Shown here: positions 50,955-59,386 of the stretch, piece after piece
How positions within the stretch are numbered: the stretch's first letter is position 1
How the letters are laid out: every line of letters starts with the position of its first letter
DNA from: Microbacterium atlanticum
GTDB lineage: Bacteria > Actinomycetota > Actinomycetes > Actinomycetales > Microbacteriaceae
Length of the DNA stretch: 64,000 nt
Direction: 5' to 3'
Assembly: GCF_015277815.1 (NCBI RefSeq)
Contig: NZ_CP063813.1
Span: 2,728,001-2,792,000, forward strand
Program-made: the position numbers and the translations under genes
The notes under the pieces: generated by a model
Databases searched by the model: none
What the model saw: the letters and a program-made list of their open reading frames with translations, nothing else
Told to the model about the DNA's origin: nothing

Positions 50955-51968
50955 ATGGTCACGCGCAACGACGTCGCTCGCGCCGCCGGGGTGTCCACGG
51001 CGGTCGTCTCGTACGTGCTCAACGACGGGCCCCGCCCGGTTTCGACAGCTGCACGCGCGCGAGTGCTGGCCGCCATCGACGAACTGGGCTACCGGCCGGA
51101 CAGCGTCGCCCGGTCCATGCGCACCCGCACGACCAACTCGATAGGGTTCGTGCTCCCCGAGATCAGGCTCGAGTACTTCTCCGTGATGACCCAGCGGATC
51201 ACCGAGATCGCGCGTGCGCGCGGCCTCAGCGTCATCGTGGCCACGTCGAACGGAGATGTCGACGTCGAGCGCGAGCACCTCACCGACCTCGCCGGCAGAC
51301 GGGTCGACGGAGTCATCCTGATGAGCGTCGACCCCGCGCAGGACTTGACCTGGGCCGCCGACCTCGGAATGCCGATACTGCTCGTCGACCGACCGATCGT
51401 CGCCGTCGAAGGCACGGCCGCCGCCACCGAGCACCTCATCGCATCCGGCCGCCGTCGCATCGCTCGCCTCAGCGCTGACGCGGAGGGTCAGATGACTCGC
51501 CGGAGAGACCGAGGCTGGGAGCGCGTCCTCCGTGAACACAGCATCGCTCCCGCCGATGCACGACTTCTACGCGTGAGCGGCTCGGAGTCCGCGGGCTACA
51601 AGGCCGCGCACGACCTCCTGACAAGCCCTGGCCGTCCAGACGGAGTGGTCATCGACTCCCCACTCCATGCGGCGGCCTTCCTCCGCGCGGCCGCAGACCT
51701 CGGCGTGCGAATACCCTCCGAAGTTGCGGTAGTGGCCATCGAATTCGGTCGCGCGGCCGAATACAGCGTCCCCCGACTCACGTCCGTCGACTCGCCGTTG
51801 GATCAGATCGCCGAATGTGCCGTCGACGCGATCACGTCAGCTTCCCGCGACGATCACGTGCTCACTCTCGATGGCACAGACTTCGCATTGACCCCTCGAG
51901 AATCCTCCGGCGCACCGGTCGATCTGACGCTGACTGCGTCGCAGCGCGATAGGAAGAGGACGTCATGA
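50955..51968 (+). CDS. LacI-family transcriptional regulator
   Basis: 337 residues. HTH TRNDVARAAGVSTAVVSYVLNDG and hinge GYRPDSVARSMRTRTTNSIGFVLPE closely match the LacI at 44273. Divergent from the ribokinase operon with the paired palindromes between them, so it is the probable local repressor. The ligand-binding domain is full-length. From here to 52374 no full gene exists. Confidence 0.92.
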   Translation: MVTRNDVARAAGVSTAVVSYVLNDGPRPVSTAARARVLAAIDELGYRPDSVARSMRTRTTNSIGFVLPEIRLEYFSVMTQRITEIARARGLSVIVATSNGDVDVEREHLTDLAGRRVDGVILMSVDPAQDLTWAADLGMPILLVDRPIVAVEGTAAATEHLIASGRRRIARLSADAEGQMTRRRDRGWERVLREHSIAPADARLLRVSGSESAGYKAAHDLLTSPGRPDGVVIDSPLHAAAFLRAAADLGVRIPSEVAVVAIEFGRAAEYSVPRLTSVDSPLDQIAECAVDAITSASRDDHVLTLDGTDFALTPRESSGAPVDLTLTASQRDRKRTS

Positions 51969-52040
51969 TCACGGATCGTGTCGAGACGGGCACCCATCGT
52001 CCGCGCGAACGATGTATTTACGTGCTGCGTGGGTGACAGC

Positions 52041-52195
52041 CTAACCGCTCGAAGTCGCGACTTCGTTGACCAGGCATCGCGCTTGACGCCGACTGACGGC
52101 GCGGGTGATCTCCGCGGTCAGAGTTGCGGGGGTGGGATCGCGGGGAAGATTGATGACGATGCCGTGTTCGAGCGATCAGCTCGCGCAGGGTGATC
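52041..52195 (-). pseudogene. Small decayed ORF
   Basis: On the minus strand the end ITRAVSRRQARCLVNEV, preceded by EHGIVINLPRDPTPATLTAE, forms a good coding segment stopping at 52041-52043. Its upstream part (ITLRELIA) is in another frame, with a one- or two-base slip near 52170. It looks like the broken remainder of a small protein, family unknown. The surrounding 51969-52374 has no other support for coding. Confidence 0.4.
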
Positions 52196-52374
52196 AAGCG
52201 GAGGCGGAGGCGGAATCGATACCGAGGATCAAAGAACCGCCCCAGGGCGCGCAGGCGCAACTCGGGCATTGCCCTGTCTCGTCCACTTGGTCGGAGGCCG
52301 TCTCAGTGACGGGGCGGTGCTGCGCGGAAGGACAATGGAGTCCACCGGGGTGGACGGCACCCCCGTCCTTGCCT

Positions 52375-53955
52375 CTAGCTTTCACGGTAGTCAAACCAAT
52401 CGAATTCCCCGGTCGCCCCAGCCCCCACGGCGTAGAGTCCGATGAACACACCCGTGAACCCCCCAGCGACCTCCGTGCTCAAGTAGCGCGTTTCCACAGG
52501 CTGGAAATTGTGCTCATTCAACCCATCGGTAGACAGGCAGCTGAACGAGTAGGTGTCGTCGTTCCCCGAAACGGCGAGGATCAATGGCCCGTCGGACACG
52601 GGGAATGAGTTCTCTGCGCTCATGTCACCAACCACCCTGCGGTTGACCACAAACCGTTGTCCCGAACGCTCGGTGACGAACATCTCGTAGTGATGACGCT
52701 CATCCATCCGCGCTATCAGCCCAACTTCACCGCTGGCCGGCTGCGCCTCAACCAAAGTCGATGCCGAAAACCTCACATGTTGCTGACGGCGACCGAGGAA
52801 CGAAAGGTCAGGATCTCCGGTATGCGCCGAACGCCCTGTCAGCGTCAACCATCCCGGCCTTCGAGTCAGCGATGAGTTCGAGCCGATCGGCCGGCGGAGG
52901 CTGGCCCACTCTACGGCGAGCTCGGCTTCGTCGAAATCATCCCTACCCGATGAGGTCGGTGTGGTCTGGGCCAGCGTGGGCCGAACGTGCTCGGCGAGAA
53001 CTTTCCCATTCTCACCGATCCGGGGCCACCCTTCAGAGTCCCAGGACACCGGTGCGAGGAAGGTCTCTCGTCCGATGTGGTGTCGACCCTTGTGAGGCCG
53101 AGTACCGAGGAGGACCGCCCACCAGGTGCCGTCATCGAGCTCGACGAAGTCGGCGTGGCCGGTGGACTGAATGGGACTCGCGAGGCTGCGATGGCTGAGG
53201 ATCGGATTCGCGGGGTTCGACTCGAAGGGGCCCCAGGGACTTTCGGCCCGCGCGATCGTGACCATATGCCCGGCTTCGGTGCCGCCTTCCGCCACAAGCA
53301 GGTAGTACGAGGCACCGCGCCGGAAAAGGTGCGGGGCCTCCGGAAAGCGTCCTCCAGATCCCGCCCAAAGGAAGCGGGTCGGGCAGAGCTTCGCGCCGGA
53401 GAAAGGGTCGACAACACACTGCTGGATTCCGCGAACGAATCCCGGGTCCACCGCGTGCTCGCCGTGGGGTTCAGGCTCGACGTTGGACTGGAAGTAAGTT
53501 AATCCGTCTTCGAAGTAGAGCGACGGGTCGATTCCGTCTTGGTCGACCCAGACCGGTTCGGACCACGGCCCATACGGGTCGGTTGTGTGGACGATGAAGT
53601 GGCCGCCGCCGGAAACGTTTGTTGCCGTGACGAAGAACACTCCGTCATGCCATCGGATTGTGGGGGCGTAGATCCCTTGAGACGGACCCGCTGCGCGGAG
53701 GTCGAGTTGAGACTCTCGTGTGAGAACGTGCCCGATCTGCTTCCATTGAACGAGGTCGCTGCTCTCGAAAAGCGGAATCCCGGGGAAATACTCGAAGCTG
53801 CTTGACACAAGGTAGAAGGTCTCCCCGACCCGGCAGATACTCGGATCGGGGTAGAAACCGGGGATGACTGGGTTCGAGAACGTGGCTCGCGTCTGCTTCG
53901 GGGATGCCGCGGCTCGGTCGGGTTCGGTCGCCATCTGTCGCTGCTGCCCGCTCAC
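52375..53955 (-). CDS. Glycoside hydrolase family 43 (beta-xylosidase / arabinofuranosidase type)
   Basis: 526 residues from GTG 53955 (overlapping the LacI stop). The five-bladed propeller shows the catalytic base Asp in NPVIPGFYPDPSI, the pKa-modulating Asp in DQDGIDPSLYFEDG and the general acid Glu in RFPEAPHLFRRG. The C-terminal ~190 residues form a beta-sandwich (RPGWLTLTGRSAHTGDPDLSFLGRRQQHVRFSA) common in GH43 xylosidases/arabinosidases. No signal peptide, so it probably acts on oligosaccharides brought in by the linked ABC importer. Confidence 0.9.
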   Translation of the reverse strand: MSGQQRQMATEPDRAAASPKQTRATFSNPVIPGFYPDPSICRVGETFYLVSSSFEYFPGIPLFESSDLVQWKQIGHVLTRESQLDLRAAGPSQGIYAPTIRWHDGVFFVTATNVSGGGHFIVHTTDPYGPWSEPVWVDQDGIDPSLYFEDGLTYFQSNVEPEPHGEHAVDPGFVRGIQQCVVDPFSGAKLCPTRFLWAGSGGRFPEAPHLFRRGASYYLLVAEGGTEAGHMVTIARAESPWGPFESNPANPILSHRSLASPIQSTGHADFVELDDGTWWAVLLGTRPHKGRHHIGRETFLAPVSWDSEGWPRIGENGKVLAEHVRPTLAQTTPTSSGRDDFDEAELAVEWASLRRPIGSNSSLTRRPGWLTLTGRSAHTGDPDLSFLGRRQQHVRFSASTLVEAQPASGEVGLIARMDERHHYEMFVTERSGQRFVVNRRVVGDMSAENSFPVSDGPLILAVSGNDDTYSFSCLSTDGLNEHNFQPVETRYLSTEVAGGFTGVFIGLYAVGAGATGEFDWFDYRES

Positions 53956-54956
53956 GACAGCGCGGTCGATCCGCGCTGGACCAACTCAACCGGCATCACG
54001 ATCTGCTTTGTTGATTCGGGATCTGAGACCTGCTGAAGCAGGATCTCGAGCGCCGCGTCAGCGACCTCCACGATGGGCTGCCGTACCGTGGAAAGGCCCG
54101 AGTCCGAGGCTGAAGGCAGGTCGTCGAAGCCTAGGACTGCGACATCTTCGGGCACGCGCATTCCGTGCTCTGCAAGCACGGCAAGGGCTCCGACTGCCAT
54201 CGTGTCAGAAGCGACGAAGACCGCCCGGGGACTGAGTGGAAGAAGTTCTCTCATCCGCACCTCCCCGGATCGCCGGGTGTAGTCGCCCTCGCGGATCAGC
54301 TTCGGGTCTACGACGATCCCGCTCTCACCGAGCCCAGCGATGAAGCCCTCGCGCCGTTCGCGGCCCGACGGGGTGTCCTCAGGGCCGTTGATCATCGCGA
54401 TCTGAAGTCGTCCGAGCGTTGCCATGTGGCGCCCGGCGATTCGGCCGCCCTCCAAGTTATCGACGGAGACCGAGCCAAAGACTGCTGGGTACGGGTTGGG
54501 TCCCATCGTGACTACAGGTACGTCGAACTCGCTCAGGCGATCGATGAGCGACTCGCGGGTGTGGAAGGCGGAGACGATGAGCCCATCGACCCGTCGTGGA
54601 CCGACAACTTGGTCGATGAGGGTGTCCTGATCGCCCTCTTCGTCGAAGATGAACAGGGCCACGGTGATCCCGTGCTGAGCTGACGCCCGAGTTATGCCGC
54701 GGATCAGCACGCCGAAGTACGGGTCGTCGAAGAGGGCCGATGCACCCAGCGGGACTACGAATCCAACGACTCCGGTTCGTTGTGAGACCAGCGACTTGGC
54801 CGATGCCAACGGTCGATACCCGGTGTCGGCGATAACCTGCTCTACGCGCGCGCGCACCTCCGATCGAACCTCTCCGCGGCCGTTGAGCACCCGTGACGCC
54901 GTCGTGCGCGAAACGCCGGCGAGGGCGGCGATGTCCTTGATTGTCAGTCTGCTCAC
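53952..54956 (-). CDS. LacI-family regulator of GH43 operon
   Basis: 334 residues from GTG 54954-54956. HTH: LTIKDIAALAGVSRTTASRVLNGRGEV, hinge GYRPLASAKSLVSQRTGVVGFVVP. Encoded inside the transport/hydrolase operon, four-base overlap with GH43, eight bases after the permease. Likely binds the tandem GGAATCGGTTCC element at 58169-58192. Confidence 0.92.
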   Translation of the reverse strand: MSRLTIKDIAALAGVSRTTASRVLNGRGEVRSEVRARVEQVIADTGYRPLASAKSLVSQRTGVVGFVVPLGASALFDDPYFGVLIRGITRASAQHGITVALFIFDEEGDQDTLIDQVVGPRRVDGLIVSAFHTRESLIDRLSEFDVPVVTMGPNPYPAVFGSVSVDNLEGGRIAGRHMATLGRLQIAMINGPEDTPSGRERREGFIAGLGESGIVVDPKLIREGDYTRRSGEVRMRELLPLSPRAVFVASDTMAVGALAVLAEHGMRVPEDVAVLGFDDLPSASDSGLSTVRQPIVEVADAALEILLQQVSDPESTKQIVMPVELVQRGSTALS

Positions 54957-54963
54957 GAGCGCA

Positions 54964-55800
54964 TCAACCCTTCACTGCGCCAGCGGTCAGACCCTGGACG
55001 ATGTAGCGTTCCGCAACACCGTACGCCAGGACCGTCGGCACCATCGCGACCACGGAGTAGGCGAGAACGCGCGCCGTGTCATACGTGTAGGAGCCGGCGA
55101 ACCGCGACAGCCCCAGGGGAATCGTCCAGCTCTCTGGATCGGTCAAGATCAGCAGCGGAAGCAGGTATCCGTTCCAGCTCGTCACCAACGCGAGGATCGA
55201 AACGGTAATGAGGACCGGAACCGACATCGGCAGCAGGATTCGGAGGAAGAACCGCATCGGCCCGGCGCCGTCCATCGCGGCGGCCTCTTCGAGCTCTTGG
55301 GGGATGGACTGGAAGAAGGGCCGGAGGATCACCACCGTCACCGGCAACGCGAACGCAGCCTGGGGCAGCGCGACGCCAAGCGGGGTGTTGAGCAGGTCAA
55401 GCTCCCGAAGCATGAGATAGAGCGGAAGGATCGCGACTGCCGCCGGGAAGAGCAGACCCAGCGTGAAGAACGCGTAGACCGACTCTCTGCCCCTGAAGGT
55501 GAACCGTGAGAGGGCGAAGGTCGCGAGTGTTCCGCAGATCAGCACGATGAGGACGGTCAGAAGTCCAACAAGCACGCTATTGAGGAGTGGTCGCCAGAAT
55601 ACGTCGCCACCGAGCACCGCAGCGTAGTTCTCCCAGACCCAAGGATCGGGAAGCCCGAGCGGGTTGGTGCTGATCTGCCCTGAGGTCTTCAGACTGCCGA
55701 GCACGGCGTACACGAATGGGACCAGGGTCAGCAGGGCTGCCACGATCAAGACGGTGTAGCCGAGCGGACTACGTCGGTCCTGCTTGCTGGTAGTCGCCAT
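54964..55800 (-). CDS. Carbohydrate ABC transporter permease (MalG type)
   Basis: 278 residues from ATG 55800 (AAGGGGG upstream). Six helices, EAA loop PQELEEAAAMDGAGPMRFFLRILLPMSVPVL, and a MalG-like end YIVQGLTAGAVKG. An in-frame extension upstream to 55866 is unlikely because it overlaps the upstream permease. Confidence 0.92.
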   Translation of the reverse strand: MATTSKQDRRSPLGYTVLIVAALLTLVPFVYAVLGSLKTSGQISTNPLGLPDPWVWENYAAVLGGDVFWRPLLNSVLVGLLTVLIVLICGTLATFALSRFTFRGRESVYAFFTLGLLFPAAVAILPLYLMLRELDLLNTPLGVALPQAAFALPVTVVILRPFFQSIPQELEEAAAMDGAGPMRFFLRILLPMSVPVLITVSILALVTSWNGYLLPLLILTDPESWTIPLGLSRFAGSYTYDTARVLAYSVVAMVPTVLAYGVAERYIVQGLTAGAVKG

Positions 55801-55801
55801 G

Positions 55802-56773
55802 TCAGCGCCCCCTTGCCGTCGTGTCGATGGGGTTGTCGCGGGAAAGCACCCATCGTTGGTACGCAATCGCGAACAGGAATGAGATGACGGCGACGATGAC
55901 GGCGATCGCGCTGGCGTAACCGAACTCGTAGCTCTGCAGCCCGCTGCGCACCATGTAGGTCACCATCGTGGACGACGCCCCCACCGGCCCGCCTTGGGTC
56001 ATCACCCAGACCAGGTCGAAGAGCTGGAGGGAGCCGATGATCGCGAGGAAGATGCATATCCGCACTGTTGGCCCGATCGCGGGGAAGGTGACGTAGCGGA
56101 ATACCTGCGCCCTGTTGGCGCCGTCGATTCGAGCGGCCTCCAGGTGTTCCTGGGGCACTCCCTGCAGGGCGGTGAGGAAGAGGATCGTGTAGAAGCCGAA
56201 GAACTTCCAGGTGACCACCCAAAGGATGGCGTACATCACTGTCGCCGGGTCACCCAGCCAGGCGTGCGCGACGGCATCGAGACCGATCGTCCGCAGCAGT
56301 TCATTGACGAGACCAGTCGGGGCGAGCACGAAGTCCCAAAGGACTGCCGCAATCACCTCCGAGATGATGTACGGCAGGAAGAAGGCGACACGAAAGATCG
56401 CTCTGCCGCGGAACCGGCCGGTGAGCAGCGTCGCGATCCACAGAGCAAGCGGCAGTTGCACGAGCAGCGAGACCCCGATAACCGAGATGTTGTTGAAGAG
56501 TGCTCGATGGAACGCGGAGTCGGTCCAGGCGCGCAGATAGTTCGCGAGGCCGACGAAGTCGGTAAGAGGCTCGATACCGTTCCACTTGAAGACGCTGTAG
56601 AACGCCGCCTGTGCCAACGGCGCAAAAACGAACAGCGCATAAAGCGCGACTGCGGGGGCGAGGAGAGCCAGCACCAATCCGATGCGGCGACGTCGGCGGA
56701 CGCGCCTCTGGGAGTGTTGCCGTTCCCCCGGAAGGGCCACTGACCCGGTCTTGACGGATTCGGTCGAGATCAT
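55802..56773 (-). CDS. Carbohydrate ABC transporter permease (MalF type)
   Basis: 323 residues from ATG 56773. Basic N-terminus QRRVRRRRRIGLVLALLAPAVALYALFVFAPLA and six helices; EAA loop PQEHLEAARIDGANRAQVFRYVTFPAIGP. Follows the binding-protein gene after a stem-loop. Confidence 0.92.
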   Translation of the reverse strand: MISTESVKTGSVALPGERQHSQRRVRRRRRIGLVLALLAPAVALYALFVFAPLAQAAFYSVFKWNGIEPLTDFVGLANYLRAWTDSAFHRALFNNISVIGVSLLVQLPLALWIATLLTGRFRGRAIFRVAFFLPYIISEVIAAVLWDFVLAPTGLVNELLRTIGLDAVAHAWLGDPATVMYAILWVVTWKFFGFYTILFLTALQGVPQEHLEAARIDGANRAQVFRYVTFPAIGPTVRICIFLAIIGSLQLFDLVWVMTQGGPVGASSTMVTYMVRSGLQSYEFGYASAIAVIVAVISFLFAIAYQRWVLSRDNPIDTTARGR

Positions 56774-56794
56774 GGTTCCCTATTCGAGATCGAA

Positions 56795-56839
56795 TGGCGG
56801 TTGAAGGTCGCACGGTGACTTGTGGACCTCCAACCGCCA
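56795..56839 (-). terminator. Stem-loop between binding-protein and permease genes
   Basis: TGGCGGTTG (56795-56803) pairs with CAACCGCCA (56831-56839), with additional AGGT/ACCT pairing inside. Such intercistronic hairpins often stabilise the upstream binding-protein message and lower expression of the permeases; a partial terminator is the alternative reading. Confidence 0.65.
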
Positions 56840-56851
56840 CACGGAGGAAAG

Positions 56852-58123
56852 CTACTGCGCCTGGGCAACCTGCGTGATCGCTTCGGCGGCGGCCTGTGGC
56901 GTGAGCGTGCCAGCGAAGATCGCCTGCACGTTGTCATTGATCGCCGTGCCGACCGCCGGCGCGTACGCCTGGTCGAGGAACACCTGCAAGTAGTCGAGCT
57001 CTACCAGGGCGTCACGGATCTGACGCTGGTAGGGGTTCTCGATCGAGTCCTCCGCGCCGTTCGCGACGGGGAGAAGCTGACCCGCCGCACCGAGCTTCTT
57101 CTGCGACTCAGTTGAGAGGATGAACTCCAGGAACTCGATGGTCTCCGGCGGAGCGTCCTTGCCGACCGCGAAACCGTTGATTCCACCGAAGCCGACCTTC
57201 TCGTCGGTCGATGTGCCCAGCGGGTAGGGGAACCAGCCGAGGTCGTCCCCGAGACCCTCGCCGTTCTCGGCGACACTCGCCTGTGTGCCCGGGCTCCAGC
57301 TTCCCATCAGCTCCATAGCTGCCTGACCGTTGGCGATCAGGCTTGATGCGCCTCCCGCCTCCGCATAGGCGGTACCAAGGAACCCGTCCTGGAAGGCGTT
57401 GGCAGCAACGAGTTCGTCGATCCGCTCCCCAGCCTTGATAAATGCGTCGGCCGTGAAGTCGCCGGTCTCACCCGCGTCGATGAAGGGCTGGCTGCCGCCT
57501 TCGGCGAGCCCACCCTCAGCCCAGTAGAACATCGCCGGCCACTTGTCCCCGGCGCCGAGCGCCAGGGGTGTTACTCCGGCAGCCCGAAGGGCCTTGACCG
57601 CGGACATGAACTCTTCCCACGTCGTCGGCACCGCGTCGATGCCTGCCTGAGCGAAGAGCGCCTTGTTGTACCAGACGCCCACCAGCCCGGAGTCGTAGGG
57701 AACGCCGTATTGCTTTCCGTCGATCTGCAGGCCGGCCACAGCCCCGGCCGCGAGATTATCGATCCACCCCGAAGTCGACTCGGACAGATCCTGCACGAGT
57801 CCTGCGTCGACCTGCGCGCCGAGGACTCCGCCGCCCCAGGTCTGGTAGATATCGGGAAGGTCCCCGGCCTGTGCGCGCGCGTCGATCCCGGTCTTGAACT
57901 CCGGATCGTTTTGCACAGTGATGTCGATGGTGACCCCGGGGTGCGCCGCCTCGAACTCGTCGGCAAGCTCCTGCCAGACCCCACGCGTGGGCTCCTGTGT
58001 CTGGATGTGCCACCACTCGATGGTCACGTCGTCGCCGTCATCGCTCGACCCGGCGGCGCAGCCACCGAGGGCGAGCGTTCCGACGAGAGCTAGACCCAGC
58101 GCCACAACTCCTTTGTTGCGCAT
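56852..58123 (-). CDS. ABC transporter sugar-binding lipoprotein
   Basis: 423 residues from ATG 58123 (GGGAGATGAA site). Lipobox LALVGTLALGGCAAGSSDD with Cys at about residue 22. SBP1 features: VTIEWWHIQTQEPTRGVWQELADEFEAAHPGV, AAGVTPLALGAGDKWPAMFYWAEGG, GGINGFAVGKDAPPETIEFLEF. First gene of the GH43 operon; likely binds xylo- or arabino-oligosaccharides. Confidence 0.92.
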   Translation of the reverse strand: MRNKGVVALGLALVGTLALGGCAAGSSDDGDDVTIEWWHIQTQEPTRGVWQELADEFEAAHPGVTIDITVQNDPEFKTGIDARAQAGDLPDIYQTWGGGVLGAQVDAGLVQDLSESTSGWIDNLAAGAVAGLQIDGKQYGVPYDSGLVGVWYNKALFAQAGIDAVPTTWEEFMSAVKALRAAGVTPLALGAGDKWPAMFYWAEGGLAEGGSQPFIDAGETGDFTADAFIKAGERIDELVAANAFQDGFLGTAYAEAGGASSLIANGQAAMELMGSWSPGTQASVAENGEGLGDDLGWFPYPLGTSTDEKVGFGGINGFAVGKDAPPETIEFLEFILSTESQKKLGAAGQLLPVANGAEDSIENPYQRQIRDALVELDYLQVFLDQAYAPAVGTAINDNVQAIFAGTLTPQAAAEAITQVAQAQ

Positions 58124-58168
58124 TTCATCTCCCTTGATTGCGAGAAACCGCCACGGTGCAAGATGGCC

Positions 58169-58192
58169 GGAATCGGTTCCGGAATCGGTTCC
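58169..58192. promoter_or_regulatory. Tandem 12-bp LacI-type operator
   Basis: GGAATCGGTTCC twice with no spacer (58169-58180, 58181-58192); each copy has the palindromic arms GGAA-N4-TTCC. It lies 46 bases upstream of the binding-protein start, where the operon's LacI would act as repressor. Confidence 0.75.
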
Positions 58193-58739
58193 AGTGGCAT
58201 CGTAGGCCTACTTTGCTGTTCGCCGCAACAAACTCTTCGAAGACGCCGACTGGCTTGCCGGTTCCACCGACGAGCACGTGCCGACAACGGCGCCACGGTT
58301 TCGACGAGAGGGTCGGCGACGGAGCACAGCTGGCGTCGACCAGACCTGTCGCCCGCGAGTGTCGGCGAGCATGGTCGTCGGTCCCCCGACGATCGGCGCA
58401 CGTCGAGCGGGCCGTCGAGGTGCTGGACCTCGACGCGCGGCACTGCGTCGCCCTCATGAACCTGGTGCTGCACGAGACACGTGCCGATGTCGCCGAGGTC
58501 GACGGCCGGCCCCTGGCGATCTGGGAGCGACGACGAAAGGACACCCCCACGCCGTCGTCCGCCTCCTCCGCTTTCGCGCTCCAACTGCGCGGCGAGGGCG
58601 GCGTCGGCCCCCGCTCGGCGCACGCGCCGAGATCGGCGGCCCCCCGCGGGTCCAAGGTGCTCGTCGGCCGGCCCGACGCTGGGTTCCTCGCGGGCGACGA
58701 CGGCCGTGCCCGCGATCCGCCGATGCACGCGGGCGATGG

Positions 58740-58879
58740 ACGCCGCGGCCGTCGGGAGCATCGTCGTGGAGGTGATGGATGCCGCGCACGAGCTCACGAT
58801 CCACGCGCCGGCGGGCGTCGTGGTCGAGTTCGTGCACTGCGGCGACCGGGCGTCCGGTGCGGCGCTGCCGCACGCCTGA
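58740..58879 (+). pseudogene. Biotinyl-carrier-like remnant
   Basis: The frame ending TGA 58877-58879 reads VGSIVVEVMDAAHELTIHAP then AGVVVEFVHCGDRASGAALPHA. This strongly resembles the second half of a biotin carboxyl carrier domain (VEAMKMEHxVxAPxxGxVxxxxVxxGDxVxxGxxLxxx), but the biotin-accepting Lys position holds Asp. Upstream sequence 58350-58520 also shows coding-like stretches (VEVLDLDARHCVALMNLVLHE) in a different frame. The 58193-58882 spacer therefore looks like an eroded gene of a biotin-dependent carboxylase. Confidence 0.45.
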
Positions 58880-58882
58880 GAT

Positions 58883-59314
58883 TCAGCTCATCGCAGAAAT
58901 GTCCACCTCGAGCCGCTTGAGCGGCAAGGCGGACGCACCCCGGAATGCGGTGACTTCGATCTCGACCTTGAACTCCCCCGCCAGTGGACTGCAGGTAACG
59001 GTGCTGACCGGGTCGATTCCGCGGTAGTGCTCGCCGACGACCGCCATGACCGCCGGCACGTCGTTGATGTCCGGAACGAACACCCGCGAGCGCACAACGT
59101 CCGCGAGAGAAGAACCGACGCTCTCGAGCGACTTCCTCACATTGGCGAAGGCCTGGACGGCCTGCGTGGCCGCGTCGTCCGGCATCTCCCTCGTCGTATA
59201 GTTCCTGCCTGAGGTGAGCGAGCTGAAGATCCAGTCGCCGACGACCACGAGCCGCGAGAAGCTCTCGCGCTGCTCGAACGGGCTGCCGGTGCTGACCTTG
59301 GTGATTTCTGGCAT
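58883..59314 (-). CDS. RidA/YjgF-family protein
   Basis: 143 residues. The family pattern is present: SRLVVVGDWIFSSLTSGRNY, MPDDAATQAVQAFANVRKSLESVGSSLADVVRSRVFVPDI and a C-terminal VKIEVTAFRG-like strand (FKVEIEVTAFRGAS). The conserved Arg of active RidA (SxVRSRVF, about residue 94) is present. RidA removes reactive enamine/imine intermediates. It follows the amino-acid dehydrogenase gene, whose reaction produces an imine. Confidence 0.88.
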   Translation of the reverse strand: MPEITKVSTGSPFEQRESFSRLVVVGDWIFSSLTSGRNYTTREMPDDAATQAVQAFANVRKSLESVGSSLADVVRSRVFVPDINDVPAVMAVVGEHYRGIDPVSTVTCSPLAGEFKVEIEVTAFRGASALPLKRLEVDISAMS

Positions 59315-59386
59315 GGGTGGCTCTTGCCTTCTCTCTGTGTGCAGACGAGTGTGTGCGAGGCGCCCGCGCGGGCGGACGCCTCGCGA

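Noticed and set aside
44273..51968. Second ATPase gene for the ABC importers
   Set aside because: No Walker A/ABC signature is encoded near either importer; a shared MsiK-type ATPase elsewhere is assumed.
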